A stretch of DNA of 64,000 nucleotides. It comes from Trichosphaerium sp. ATCC 40318 (lineage: Eukaryota > Discosea > Flabellinia > Trichosidae). Below, piece by piece: positions 30,245 to 42,750 of this stretch; positions within the stretch are counted from its first letter, which is position 1; each line of letters starts with the position of its first letter. The position numbers and the translations under genes were made by a program. The stretch covers positions 1 to 64,000 of the forward strand of contig JALMLS010000577.1 of NCBI GenBank assembly GCA_038496445.1, read 5' to 3'. The notes under the pieces are model-generated. The model did no database searches, was not told where the DNA came from, and was given only the letters and a program-made list of their open reading frames with translations.

Positions 30245-30868
30245 AAGAAAAAAAAAAATACAATGTTGGAAGTTTCACCGAATGACACTTTTTATTCTTG
30301 TGCAGCACACTTAAAAGTAACCAAACTAAACTCGTTTTGCGTCTACCTCAGGTGCCTGTATTACAAATATTGTTTTTGCGTGGGTTTGTCTGGGATACAA
30401 AAAAAATGTTCAAAAAACGCTGCTTCAGCTATTTTCGTAACCTGCTCGCTGAAAAACAGCGAATTTGAGCATTTTCAAAAAAGAAAACCCAAACCACTTT
30501 TTTTTTATTTTTCAAGCAGTCAAACATTTAAGTCTTATAACTTCTTCTCTGTAACCGTAAGAGTCGCCAAAGCAATCGCCATTCATCGCTTGATTACGGA
30601 ACTCCGGTGGTGCGCTCTCGACCTTACTTTCTCTTTTTGTTTTTTTTTGATGCGTTCTGAAAAAAATCCGCTTAAGAATTGCATCCGTACTTCTTGGTAG
30701 TCTAATGATTATCATCGCAGGTAGTTGGAACTGTTCATTGATGGAAGGTCACCAAAATCCAAGTTGCGTCTGACACAACTGGACAACATTACGTATTGCA
30801 ATACGTTAAAAGTCAATTGTTTTCGTAAAACTGCAGCGGTTCTTGATCTTGTTTGCACTTCTTAATAC
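30245..30868. other. Intergenic, overlapping open frames
   Basis: Both strands carry open frames here: a plus frame 30263-30700, and minus frames including one with RPACIKKCKQDQEPLQF near 30810-30905. None has a signal, domain or consistent exon joins. I see no supported gene. Confidence 0.3.
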
Positions 30869-31217
30869 ATGCTGGTCTTGCAAGTATTATGTCTGGCGTT
30901 CGCATACGCATTATTTCCTGCTACTTTAGCTTTAGGTGCTGATCTGTAAATGCAAAAAGAAGTCTGTTGTAGCTAACACATGCATAGGTTGGCTTATTAT
31001 ATGGTATTTCTTTGTTAGAGACATCATAGATATTCAAGCGTTACTCCAACCGGCGCCAAAATACGAACGTAGCGAATTTTATAAGCTGTTCATGGAGGAG
31101 AAGGTACGTAGAACATAAAATAACGTTGTCTCTGACAAATTCCACTTTTTTAAAAAAATCTGCGGGTAATCTTACATCGAAATGTAGGAACGGCAGATGA
31201 AGCTTAAACAATTGTAA
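30869..31217 (+). CDS. Small secreted or membrane-anchored peptide
   Basis: ATG at 30869 opens a hydrophobic leader (MLVLQVLCLAFAYALFPATL). An intron with GTAAAT donor and TTTGTTAG acceptor joins in phase to LDIIDIQALLQPAPKYERSE. A second intron (GTACGT...AATGTAG) joins to ERQMKLKQL-TAA at 31215. The product is 63 residues: signal sequence, then a charged amphipathic helix (FYKLFMEEKERQMKLKQ). Splice sites are good and phases agree at both junctions, which supports a real gene despite its size. No homologue recognised. A competing minus-strand ORF over exon 1 is less consistent. Confidence 0.5.
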
Positions 31218-31560
31218 TACCACAGAATCTATCTACTTGCGAACATGTAAAAAAAAAAAAATCGAGTAAACAGTAAATGTATTTGTAACTTTAAAAAAAG
31301 CTGAGAAACTGAATTAAAAGCATAGAGGAGGAATACTTTATTTCCAGCATGTAGAGACATATTTTTTTACGCGCGAGTACATACCGAGGACTAACTGAAT
31401 AGCAAGCGGAGACCGCTTTTCAGACACTTCCTGAAGCTCTTGAAGCCATCAAAAACGTTTTTCATGCTTTTTTATTTTCTGATCAGCAAATCCGCGTCAA
31501 ATCCGTGGTTGTTCCCCTATTAGTGTTATAAACGCTGTGCTGTAAATGACAAGTTATTAC

Positions 31561-32209
31561 CTATTTTTTCTTTTTTCGTCTTTTCTTTTTTTTCGATTCT
31601 TGCTCTTCCTCAACGCCTTGGCTCATTATAAACCAAACAATAGATCCAATGACAGCAATGCCAACGGCAACTGCAGCAATGGTGGAAAGTAAGGTTGTCT
31701 CTTTTGCGAAGACGCCGTTAACAGCCAATAGTTCCACGTCAAACTCGAGCGTTGCGTCAGGAGGAATACGGTTGCCAACACCTGTTTTTCCGTATGCCAA
31801 TGATGGTGGGATTGACAGGTGACGTTTTTCGCCCAAACACATATCTAGGAGCATTGTGTTAGCGTTTGATGTGCTTTTCAGCAAAACTATTACGTTACCT
31901 TGTAAACCTTGATCCCAGCCTTTAATTACAGAACCGGCACCTAGTTGGAACTCGAACCACGAGTTTTCATCAAAAGTTTTGCCGTTAGAAGCTAATTTGC
32001 CAGTATACGCAACAGCAATGTTATCCCGCGCTTGAGAGATAACAGTACATTCTTCAGGTTTGTACAGGGTTTCTTTCTTCAATTTACCACCTACAACGGT
32101 TTTAACTCAACAAAACAACACTTACGCGCTAAATACTCACACCTTCTACTAAACTAGCACTAAATAGCACTAATACACAAAACGCCAAGCAATTTACAGC
32201 CACTTTCAT
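31561..32209 (-). CDS. FKBP-type peptidyl-prolyl isomerase, ER, membrane-anchored
   Basis: Three exons. ATG at 32209 gives a signal peptide (MKVAVNCLAFCVLVLFSASL). The FKBP domain follows: IAVAYTGKLASNGKTFDENS, WFEFQLGAGSVIKGWDQGLQ, then CLGEKRHLSIPPSLAYGKTG and RIPPDATLEFDVELL. Most active-site aromatics are present (Y, F, W, Y). After it lies a transmembrane helix (TIAAVAVGIAVIGSIVWFIM) and a tail of glutamates then lysines and arginines (KKKKRRKKKK) ending at TAA 31561. The topology suggests a luminal proline isomerase anchored in the ER, with a basic cytosolic tail resembling a retrieval signal. FKBP2-like domain, but the tail is unusual. CACGTG sites lie just upstream (32240-32250). Confidence 0.88.
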
Positions 32210-32371
32210 CCCGAAAAAATAATAAATGACTTAATCACACGTCACGTGACTTATCGCTGTGGCCTTTACATTTTACAACGTGCTTCAAAAACGCAGTTAT
32301 GTCACATATAGATTGGTTTTATGGAGGTTTATGTAGATACATTTTTGTGAATAATTGAATTTTTGACACCT

Positions 32372-33806
32372 CTATTTACTGTAATCATAAAAACCTCTTC
32401 CTGTCTTTTTACCAAGCCAACCAGCTTCTACATGTTTTACAAGAATTGGAGATGGTCTATACTTAGAATCACCAAACTCTGTGTGAAGCACCTGTACAAC
32501 CAATTATTTTACAAACTTCAGAAAAAAACTATCAAGCTTATAAAACTGGTCACGTGCCTGCAAAATTGACAAACATGTATCCAAACCAATCAAATCTGCA
32601 AGAGTCAATGGACCCATAGGTACACCTGTACCAAGTTTCATAGTAACATCAATATCCTCACAAGAGCCGATACCCTACAAAAAAACAGTTGAGAAAAAAA
32701 ATTCAAAAAAACTCTTTCTCCTTACCTCTTGAAGAGCAAAGCAAGCTTCATTGATGTAAGGCATCAATATTCTGTTTGCAATAAACCCTAAAAAAAAAAA
32801 AAGAAAGTGTCAGAGAGCTCAAAATGACAAAAGAAGAAAAAAAAAAGAAAGAGAAATTAAATCTTACCAGGCATATCTTTTGCGAGTGTTGTTGTTTTTC
32901 CCATGGCTTCAGCAAGCGCTTTTGTTTCTTCATATGTTTCATCAGATGTCTTTAATCCTCTGATGAGTTCAACACCTTTCATAACCTTGTGGGGTAAGAG
33001 TTAGTAACGACAGAATGGTTTGGTTTTTTTTTTTCAATGAAACAATTAATTGTTTTGCGTACTGGAACTGGATTCATAAAGTGCATGCCTACAACACTCT
33101 CTGGTCTTTTTGTAGCGGAAGCAATCTTAGTGATAGATATAGAAGAAGTATTTGTAGCGAGTATAGCGCCTGGTTTAGCGATTGAGTCGATTTTCTCGAA
33201 GATTGTTGTTTTTAAAGCCAAGTTCTCGGTTGCAGCCTCTAATAATAACGTTAGAAGTCGTATATCGTTAGATACATTGTTTAAGAGGCTAATGAGGTTG
33301 TTTTGAGACTCACCGATGATGATATCTGCTTTTTTGAGATCCTCCATGTTTGTTGATGATTCCATTCTAGAAACTAAGCCATCAACGTCTTCCTTTGTTA
33401 CTCTACCCTTTTCTACTTGTTTGTTCAATCTTTTGGTCATTGTGCTTATTGTTTTTTGTATTTGATCGGCATTAGTATCCATGAGTATAACGTTGTGTTT
33501 GGCGACTTGCGCGGCAACCTTTTTGACATGTATTAGTCCGTTTTTGATTTAAAATCGGTTTATAAATCGTTTATGGCTATAATGGGCTATGTGGTAGTGT
33601 TGAGTGGTGTAAATAGTCAACGTACTTGCGCAATACCACCTCCCATTTGTCCAGCTCCAATAACGCCTACAATCTAAAACACGTTAGTATGCGCTTCGAA
33701 TAAGGTAAGAAAGTTCAACCTTATTTTGTGTGGCACGCGAAGTGGTGTAGGAGCGAGTTTTGTTTGTTGTACATGCTCTTGAGTTCCTTGCTACGCGTAA
33801 TATCAT
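32372..33806 (-). CDS. 3-hydroxyacyl-CoA (3-hydroxybutyryl-CoA) dehydrogenase, mitochondrial
   Basis: ATG at 33806 ([20 protein letters not shown]) is an Arg/Ser/Thr-rich mitochondrial presequence. Exon 2 has the NAD-binding [14 protein letters not shown], then [46 protein letters not shown] and [12 protein letters not shown]. The C-terminal domain has [40 protein letters not shown] and [18 protein letters not shown]. These are the complete signatures of the short-chain/HBDH family (catalytic His in GMHFMNP, Glu in the following helix). It oxidises L-3-hydroxyacyl-CoA in beta-oxidation. About five introns, some beginning with long A/G runs on the opposite strand. Confidence 0.9.
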
Positions 33807-34232
33807 CTTGGTGGTGAGATAAATTAAACCAGGTACTAAGTCGCGTTGGAGATCAACTTAAGGGCTTAAATTCCCAATCAGCGTACCGCTATTATAACTT
33901 GAGGAATAGCAATTAAAAATACCATAATATACGTAGTTCAACAAGGGAGATTTCCGTACCTCCACTTTCATCAATACGACCTGCGTTGTGGTTGAAGTGT
34001 TACTTATGTGTAACAAACTCGCTACCAAAGTGCAGTTGCTTTTGATGTTGTTGACAACTTACTTGCACATGCTTGATTTTGTAAACCTTGCAAACACTAC
34101 TTTGCCTGTGACAATCTTTGCTTTTATTCTCAATTGTGAAAAACTCATATCGACAGTGAGTAAAAACAAGAGATTTTCGATTGTTGGTTGTCACGTGACA
34201 TGTGTTGTTTTTTATTTATTTTTGTCTTTTTT
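33807..34232. other. Intergenic stretch, nothing recognised
   Basis: Between two minus-strand genes. Contains a CACGTG site (34190) and a plus-strand open frame from 33988 that lies partly antisense to the downstream gene. No supported feature. Confidence 0.3.
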
Positions 34233-36208
34233 TTATATCGACGATCTTACTGCAGTGGCCGCTATTTCTTTATTCCTTAATGACCAAGGTATTATGCTTT
34301 GCCTTAAAGAAGGAACAGTAATTACCAATATCAAACCAACAACCAACAGCTGGGGAAATGTTAAAAATAAGCAACATTCTCGTAACAAAAACAATAACTT
34401 ACCAGCAAAGCGCCACCAACTGCTGCTATAGATATATACATTGTCAAATCAGAAGTGCATGCGCCAGGTTGTGTGAGTACGTATAGCCTTAAAAGAAAGC
34501 GAGTATTAGTACAGTAGAAGGGGGTACAAAAAAAACAAAAAGAACTTACTTGCTGCCTTCTTTCTTTTGCGTCGTTGTAACACATGGATGACTTAGGACG
34601 TCTATAGTACCGTTAATGCAAGTTGCGTCTAAAGCTTCTATCTTTTGATTTGAGCCTCTATCAACACTTGTGACATCTATAGTAAACGTGCTATTCGGCT
34701 GTATAACCAAGCACCCTAAACTTGTGTCAATTTTTGAGTTGTCATGACGTTTGTGTTCTTTCTGTACCTGACACCTTAAGTATCCCAGTGTTGTTTGTTA
34801 GTACAATAACATCACCACTGTTTTGAAAACCTCCACTTATATGTGTAGGTGTATTAATGATAATAGTGACCGGGTTGTATACATCTCCTACAATGTGGCA
34901 TGGAAGGCTTCCTTGACATGAGAGACAGTCCTCATATTCACACTCGTCTAACAGCTATTGTTAACAAAGTATGGGTAAAATACTGCATACGTGTGACAGG
35001 AGAAGGTTTAGGAATGATATAGGTAGTCTCCAGAAGAGGCGGATGATCCGTTTCAAAACTTGAAAATCTGGATTCTTTGAAAAAGTTAACAACGTTAACG
35101 ATATCAATGGCTAACGTACGGAAGTTGGTATCAGCTATAATTATCCAACCATTGTTTGCGATGAATCCGTTCCTCCACATTAAAAGAGAGCCTAGCAGGA
35201 AAGGTGTAAGCTAACATGATCAAGAAGATCAAATGTTTACTTGTAACGTTGATTGAGGTGTACTCTTCTTTCGTTTCTGCACTCACAGTTCCAACGTTGT
35301 CAGGTATATGGTTCGAATGATTAGGCTCACCTACGTTTTATTTCTTTGAGATTAAAGAAGGAGAGAATTGCCACGTGATGTAAGATATTTATGACGTTAA
35401 AAAAAAAGTGCATACCAAAGGATTTATATGTAACATTTGTGCTTAACCAAGGTTTCGTCACTTCGTACACTTTTCCTAGCGTCCCTTTCTTCTTTATATA
35501 AAGGGTCATTGTTGCCGATAATACTTGAGCGTTGTCTGGTATCGGACCACCTGTTACGAAGGTAAGTAAGAACAAAAACCAACCGACAAACAAACGCTTC
35601 AAATTTCAAAAAAAATAAAAAGAGAGATTTTGATGTTATCTTAACCGCAAATCATAAGATACTCCGGACGCTGTAGAAATACTCGAACAGAAGAGGTGTT
35701 AAAATAGTGAGAACAGGTACCTTCACTGTTGAATATTTTAAACTTTGCAAGAATGAAATGTCTACGATCAAGCCTCAACCATTTTTTGGTGCCGTAGTTC
35801 GTTTCATAGCTATCATCGTCATCATCATCCATGCTAGCACAATATGTATCTGATCCTTGATAGACCACTTGAGATATCACTCTTCCATGAGTATCGGAGC
35901 CTTCAAAAAACAAAAAAAAATTAGACAGGAAAAACGTGCAAATATGCCAACATTACTAGCGCGATTTACAAATCAAATCTGTTGACGCTATGAATGGAAA
36001 GCAACGTATATACGATTTTTATATAAACACATCGTTTGACGGAGGTATAGTTTCGGTAGTACCGACGGAGAACGTAAAAAAAAAATTTGTCATAAAATAA
36101 AGACCCAACTACTTTCTAGATCCTCGAATGCTTACCAGGTGTTTGAGCACGTGACATAATGAAAAACATCGATAGTACGAAAATTAAGAGGAACGTTTGT
36201 AGAATCAT
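34233..36208 (-). CDS. Membrane-anchored DNRLRE (CBM96-like) domain protein
   Basis: ATG at 36208 gives a signal peptide (MILQTFLLIFVLSMFFIMSR). The ectodomain has VVYQGSDTYCASM, a run of Asp (DDDDDD), SYETNYGTKKWLRLDRRHFI and LAKFKIFN. Then come PDNAQVLSATMTLYIKKKG, KVYEVTKPWLSTNVTYKSF and GWIIIADTNFRTLAIDIVNV. The pattern 'ADTYxxx...NYGTxxxLxV...LLKFD...xxAxLxLY...VTxxWxExxVTW...Wxx.D(V/I)T..V' is the DNRLRE domain, a beta-jelly-roll of secreted proteins, some of which bind polysaccharides. A membrane helix near the end (MYISIAAVGGALL, then LLVVGLILVIT across an intron) is followed by a short cytosolic tail ending at TAA 34233. About ten small introns. Internal exons between 34440 and 35000 are only partly resolved. 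Confidence 0.7.
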
Positions 36209-36581
36209 CTAGAGCAAGAAATAGTAGTACGGTGAGGTATATTATAATACGTGGTGTCTCACATAAAGCATAGGACGAGGTTTCAGTCTTTGTTTAGTCA
36301 AACAGTACACATTTATGTTTTGGTTTTATCTGTCGCCACTATCGATACAGTACTCAGATTGAGTATTAAGAGTACCACGTATGTATATTTTTTTTAAACA
36401 GGTGATGTTGAGCGTACCACGAGGTGCTAACGGAAAAACAAAAATACTAAAGAAATCCCGAAATACTTATTTATTCAAAACGCTGTTAGGTTGTGATAAA
36501 TCGTTATCGAATGCAAAGGTACGTAAAATACTTGCGTGTTACACTTTAATTCTCCACGTGATAAAATATTTCTGATATTTC
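36209..36581. other. Spacer with a short plus-strand frame
   Basis: A plus-strand ATG at 36408 (MLSVPRGANGKTKILKKSRN) leads after 38 codons to a GTACGT donor, but no matching downstream exon was found, and the 3' end of the kelch-BTB gene lies immediately beyond. Possibly an exon of an unfinished or lost gene. Confidence 0.25.
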
Positions 36582-39091
36582 TTAATTGCTACTTACCAAC
36601 TCGGACTTTTCTTTACGGGAAGTGTTGTTGGGCGTTTTCTTTTTTGATTTCTTTTTTGTCCTTTTGGCAGTCTTGCCAAGCATTTTTTTACATTTGGCTA
36701 TCAATCTATTTGCACTGACATCAACTGCAGCATCATATAAGGTTCGGGCGTTATCAGCATTTACGGCCTACAAACAAAAGTTAGTAACTGAAACTGAAGC
36801 GTAGAACAAATGTTGAAAGAAACAACAAAAATCCTCACCCGTAACAATACGTCTTCTGTCAAGAGTTTTAACTCTTGTAAGAGGTATCTATCGCTAGCTA
36901 TCAACACTTCTAACATATTTCCATCCGTTTGAGTAAGTGTATTAGAGTACAAAAACGTCAAGACGACTACAACAAAAATAAGCTTAGAAAATTATAAACC
37001 ATTTAATACGCGCCTTCAAACACCTCTGGAGAGATGCCATCCATAGTGATTACATTCTGAGAAGATTCACGCATTCCACCGGTTAATAAAGCCTTTATAA
37101 ATTATAAACACGTGTCAACGTCAGATGTTACAAGAGTACCTTGAAATGAGCACTTCTCGCAACAAGAATGCATTTATGAGCATAAAATACTTTTCCGTTT
37201 ACATTGAAGGAAACATCGCTTAGCTCTGTATCACCAAGTAAAGATAAAAAATCACGTGACATCACGTTTGGTTTAACGTGTCTACGCTCTAAAAGTAGCA
37301 TTAAATAGACAACGAGAGAACATTACCAAAGACAGAAAAATACACAGTACCAAAATGAAAGGCATGGACATCATTGCAATTATGCTTCGCTAATCCACCA
37401 AAAACAACCATTTTCTCGTTATACAGTATTGCAGAATGAGATGTACGTGTTATAGGTCTATAACCATCTACTTTCATTATTATCCAAGTCGAGGTTTCTG
37501 TTAGGTTGTGAGTGTTAGAAAAAAAACAAGTATAAAACCGAATTGATGATTTCGTCATACCAAAATCAAACTGAAATATGTTGTTATTTGTTCCACGTTG
37601 AAGCTCTGAGTAACCTTTATAATTATCCATTGTAAGTTGACGTATATTTTATGGGTTTGTTTACCTCCAAATAAATATATTGAATTATTGTATAGGATAG
37701 AAGAATGGCTCCTCAATGATGGGACTGTACCATTAAATTTTATTTTTTGCCATTTCAACGTTTCTAGTTTTAAAACGAGCCAATTAGAGGCTTCCAACAA
37801 ACATTGACCGTACTCATTGATAGCTTAAAAAATGCATCCGTAAAAGTAACACCTGTCCACCCTGAAATAATATACATATCATCACTAGTTAATCGTCTTA
37901 AATTTAAGAAAAAAACAAGAAAAAACTGGTACAGAAAAGAATTTATACAAAGATGACTTACTCTACCATTGTTGCAGAATGGAAGTGACGTGGCGTGATT
38001 TCGAATGTTGTAAGTGTTTGCAACTTAGTCCATGTCATGGTATCTATTGATCATATTACAAGGTAAATAGTTGTAAGCTATTGTCGTACCTAGGTCCAAA
38101 CAATGTGTATCGTTCATGAAAGTTTTTGAAAGTCCAGCTGTAAGTGGTTAGCGAGTTACTCGTTTTCATCGTGTACCAAACACAATAGCACGGTTATTCC
38201 AAATAACAGTACTGTGACCCCACCTAGGTGTTGGTGGATCACCTTGAGGATTTAATTCCTCCCACAAATCAGTGACTATGCCTAAAGCAAAACTAAGAAC
38301 AAAAAAGTTTCCAATCAAAGAAAAACATTTTGAAAAAACTCCCTAGCACACCATCCAAATAATGTCAAGTACGATGTAGTTTCATGTTAAAACAGAAAAT
38401 GGGCCTAGTATTTTCTTGTATAGGTAACACTGGATGAAGCAACCCAAGAGGCCCGAAAAAAAACGCCAAAAGAAGAAACTTGTCTATAAATTTTTTTTTC
38501 AAAATGTCAGAATGTGAAACAACACGTCTATTTTTTGAAGGTTCTGTTTATCATACCGCTTTGCCACCTTTTCAAATTAAACCTCCATAAGTCATTCAAT
38601 TTACCACCTGCTCCAATACCGCCGAAAATGTACATCCAATCCTTTTTAGCTTGATTGTTAATAAAACACTCTCACACGGTTTATTACAACAACGTACATC
38701 ATGTATAAAGGCGCTATGGCTGTGACGTCCAGCTGGAGCCAATTTTCGTTGTGAAAAAGGTAAATGGACTCTAGTCCATTTCGATGATGCTTAGAGCTAC
38801 TGTTATTGGTTTTTACGCGTACAATAAACGTACGAATGTGAAACTCGTATACTTCATTACAATAGTGCCCATTATCTCCGTAACCGCCATAAATAAACAT
38901 CGAATCATTGTATAACTTAGCAGAATGTACTTTTACATATTATCAGCTTCTATTGAGTTATAAAACGTACCATGACGAGGGGAGGGCGTCATACCAACGC
39001 ATGGAATACTTTCCCATGATCTTTGATCAGCGTAATAAACGTTAGCTTCTACGTTTGTCTTGGTGTAGTTTTGTTGTTTTAAAACAGCCAT
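36582..39091 (-). CDS. Kelch-repeat/BTB protein
   Basis: ATG at 39091 (MAVLKQQNYTKTNVEANVYY). Successive exons encode about six kelch blades with typical GG-Y/W spacing: MFIYGGYGDNGHYCNEVYEF, MYIFGGIGAGGKLNDLW, RWGHSTVIWNNRAIVFG, RHFHSATMV, SHSSILYNNSIYLFGG and SHSAILYNEKMVVFGGLAKH. After the propeller a BTB domain follows: LLGDTELSDVSFNVNGKVFY, AHKCILVARSAHFKALL, GGMRESSQNVITM. BACK-like helices (LLQELKLLTEDVLL) and a Lys-rich tail ending SSN-TAA at 36582 complete it. The kelch-then-BTB order resembles LZTR1-like proteins and many amoebal proteins. LZTR1 is a Cul3 adaptor acting on Ras-family GTPases, a function I infer only by architecture. About 15 short introns. Confidence 0.85.
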
Positions 39092-39129
39092 TTCGAATAT
39101 ATTACATGCCGTTTGTTGGCAAATCAAAA

Positions 39130-42100
39130 ATATCAGTCACTGAAACACAGTTTAAAAAAACCTAGGCTTAGCGTCTTAAGCCACATGTTAATTTCTTCTT
39201 GTTTTTCCTTCTCTGAAAAGTTGTCTTTTTTGATCTGCCAGCACCCAGAAATTTGTTTAGATCACAACAAACTATGCTATTGTAGATGCTCTTGTTGCGT
39301 TGTATCCAAATGAACATCAAAGGTGTTTCCAATATTGCGCATGCTGTGCCTCCCTCAGTTTACTAGATAGTCGACGTATTAGGCACTGGTAACAAGGGAA
39401 GCCCTTTAAAACTACTTGAAGTGTGCACTGCCACTAAAACAATAGACAGGGTGTTTATAGAGCTTATTACCTAGAATAGAAAGATAATATAGCGTCAGCT
39501 TTTTCAGCGTATTTGTCAAATAAAATGTAGTAAATCTCAACCGCTTTCTGGTGAACACTATGTTGCGCCAAGTCTAAAGGTGGGTAAATTGAGTGGAAGA
39601 GTAAAGCGCTTGAAAGAACTTATTATAGGTCATATGCGATTAAACGGGTTCTGATGTTAAGATTCCTTTTTTTTTCGGGTTAGGTTCCTATTAGGCATTT
39701 ACTACCACATGATTTTATTAAAACTACCATAATTTACTAAGGTACGTCACCTATCGAATAGTTTGTAGTTTTGAAAACTGCGTATGACGCCATTTGTAGT
39801 ATCAGATAAAATAGGTATAAAGTTATCGAAGGCCTTTCTAAAGACCAATACAGCAAGAAAATGCAGAACCCGTAATATAATGATACCCATGTGCACGCTT
39901 GATAACACCCGCAATGGCGTGGGTCGTTCATTGAAAAGGGTTTTTTATCAATTACTATTACAACAACGCGAGGTGAGCTATGAAAATTCGGGTGTATCGT
40001 TTAGGTTTTATAATTATAAATTGTAAACGTTTCATGGCGTAAGAAAGAGTTCACAATTTATTAGTTGATGTGATGAGATTTAATCCCAAAAATATATAAC
40101 AAGGATGGCAACAAGACACAAAAATCCAATGAGAAAACATGTTTGCAGATGGAGATGCAACAAGTTTATTGCCTCTAGAAACACAGCAAATTTTTCTCTT
40201 CACTCAACTTTCCCTTTATCCACAACGTGGTCACACAACAATGTACAAGATCTCAACTTGGAAAAAAAAAATACTTCAAAAACTGCAGAATCAAACTCGT
40301 CTTTATTGTCCGGTGGCATTAAGAAGCGAAGGACGCGCGGGAAGAGTATCAGACAAGCAACTACAACATATGTTTATTTCTCATTTCCAAAGAAAATCAG
40401 TGTTCAAAGCGTAGAGACCATAACAAACCAAACACTATCAAAGATGGAACTCTCGTTCCTGATGAACTAAATGGTAGAAAAGAAATATCTTGTACAATAA
40501 GTTTGTAAATAAAAAGTAATTTATTCACGTGGGCCTCTCTCTATCGTACAACACTCTTTATCCACATCTTGGTTGTTAACATAACGATTATCATAATAAT
40601 TTTGGGTACCCTAAACTTCAACACTGCTAACACGACACTAATACTAGATTATGGCATGAACAATACTGTAGCAACCTCATCTATCGATTAACCTTGCCAC
40701 TATCTGAGCTACCACGGAAGTATATTCAGTAGTTTCAATATCAACACCATCATATTGGACACTACAGCGATGTCGCTGCAGGTACTAGCACCTGTTGTAT
40801 CCCTTTTGATGCCAAAATCAACAAATAAAAACTTGAAAACTGCTACCTCAGTTTGACGTTTTTGAACCAAGACGTGGTACCCCATAGCTGCTTCTGAGTA
40901 CTAAATGAATTACATGCCTCAAGAACCGCACCGCTTTGTTTGGCCTAGATTAGCATATTGCTTACTCACATGATGAGTAGGTACAGTGTAGATAACATTG
41001 CGTTATTTGCTACAGAGATGTCTTCAATTGTTTCAATTCACACGCGTTTTAACGTCATCATAAAGAAGCAATGGATGATTATAATCGCCCTCCAGGGCTA
41101 ATTTAACTAGAACTAAGCATCTATACACCACTGCCGAATTGCTTCTTATCCTTGTAGATTTGGTAAAGAGGTTACGAACCTTCTGCGCAGTCGCATGGCG
41201 TAACCGTGTTTTTATGGTAAGCTGTTTTTATTGAAGCAATTTTAAAATACAGGTTAGTGTGTTTCATATTCGCGTAAACGACGCTTTCAAACGCGTAGCG
41301 TAATTGTTGTTCAGCTACACCGCTTCTACAGCCGGCGCACTATTACCAAATGGACAGCTTCTTGGTTAGATTTAAGTGCTCCTCCTCCTTCCAGAAGCCC
41401 TGGAGGGTATGATGTTTGCAATATAGGTGATTTCAACCCGATACGTTTTACCTGAAAGAGGAAAAAACCAAGAATATAGTTTCTTTACGACTCAAGTCAG
41501 AAAAACTTGACGTCAAAGCCTCTTCCAAAAACAAATTAGAGGGAGTGTTTACCAAAAAGTAAATTGCGTTGATACCAATTTATAACAGACACGTGGTAAC
41601 AGAATATTTGGGTCGTAGACAATTCACAAAACCTGAAAGAAAAATTGCATGAAATTCAAAGACAACGACAAGGGTACAAGTGGTGTTTATTGACAATAAA
41701 CCCTGCGTAATTGAATACTAGAACGCACGTGACTTTCTCCCCTATCATCATTACGTACTCACAAGGATACACTAATGGATAGCTTGTAGTTATGTTCACA
41801 AACCATCTCGCAGGTCACTCCGGTGCAATCCCAGCATCGTTTTTCTTCCAGGCAATAAAGATTGAACAAATATGTTACTCAGGCGAGCAAATAAACCCCT
41901 GTGTATTTAAGATACAACTCAACGAAAAAAAAGCTTATTGCACTGTCAATTTGTAACTACGCCTAACAACACGAAGCTCCTGTAAACGACGCACTCCAGG
42001 CAGCTAGAGGGAAACCCATCTAATCAGGTGTTTCCATAGAGTCCAGTTACATACGTGGTGTATGCGGTGAGAGGTGCCCGGTGCTGCTACGTAATTGTAG

Positions 42101-42440
42101 AGTAGATACTCCAAGACAGTTGATATGAAACTTAAAAGCCACGAGGGTTGTATCCGTGGGCAAGAATCAATCACTTTAACGGAAGGCAATTCAATAAATA
42201 GGTCTTCCTGTTTCTATTTAACTTGTTCAACGAGAAAAATAAAAAAAAAGTGGTTAAGAGTAGTTTGGTAGCATGGTGTAGTAGCTTCAAGTATACGAAG
42301 TATGAGGTAAAAAGCGCTCGTTTTTTTTGAAATAGAAAAATTTGATTGATTTTCGAAAATGAAATTGGCGTTTACTATCTTGCTACCAGCTGCGTATTTC
42401 AAAACGATAATTGGTTACCGGTATTAACACGTTGGAATAA
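39130..42440 (-). other. Unresolved multi-exon minus-strand gene region
   Basis: Several exons read well on the minus strand, flanked by consensus splice sites, but could not be chained into one protein. 39570-39480: SVHQKAVEIYYILFDKYAEK, then ADAILSFYS. 39830-39745: KAFDNFIPILSDTTNGVIRS, then FQNYKLFDR. 40900-40770: AKQSGAVLEACNSFSTQKQL. 41215-41065: RHATAQKVRNLFTKSTRIRS and VVYRCLVLVKLALEGDYNHP. 41450-41355: VKRIGLKSPILQTSYPPGLL. 41990-41920: LPGVRRLQELRVVRRSYKL. The helical segments around 'KAVEIY...ILSFYS' and 'VVYRCLVLVKLALEGD' resemble an ANTH/ENTH-type clathrin-adaptor domain, but that is a guess. There could be two genes. It lies just upstream of the kelch-BTB gene on the same strand. 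Confidence 0.35.
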
Positions 42441-42750
42441 AGCTGTATGAAGCTTCAAGTCAATTTTTTGTAGATTGACAGATAATGAAACAATAAAAAA
42501 GTGAAAATCTATCTTTCAACAAACTGTTCGCTTGACATTTGATTTCACCTTCTGAAAAACCAAACACGTTTTTAAGCTTGTGGTTTTGGAGACTGTATAA
42601 TTTTTATCAAAAGAGAGACTAACAGAACTTGGGTTTTTGGTGTTGTAAGGAAATGTTTTATTTTGTAAGTAGGTTGGGTTGTGTTCGAAGTTTTTTTTTT
42701 TGCCTTTTTCTTTTATGTACAATGGGTTATTTGTTTTAAAAATGTATACC
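42441..42750. other. AT-rich spacer
   Basis: Downstream of the AAMP stop codon. A minus-strand frame continues past the stop in another phase (42516-42809) but is Lys/Asn/Thr-rich without features. Nothing supported. Confidence 0.3.

Noticed and set aside
30263-30700. Plus-strand 145-codon frame after NDOR1
   Set aside because: No domain or splice support, a T-run-driven hydrophobic composition, and directly downstream of a confirmed stop.
33988-34431. Plus-strand 147-codon frame
   Set aside because: Overlaps antisense the membrane helix and tail of the DNRLRE protein. Its hydrophobicity is a strand artefact.
40105-40470. Plus-strand frames of 121 and 91 codons
   Set aside because: Two overlapping frames with no consistent splice or domain. 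Left out, though a small basic protein cannot be ruled out.
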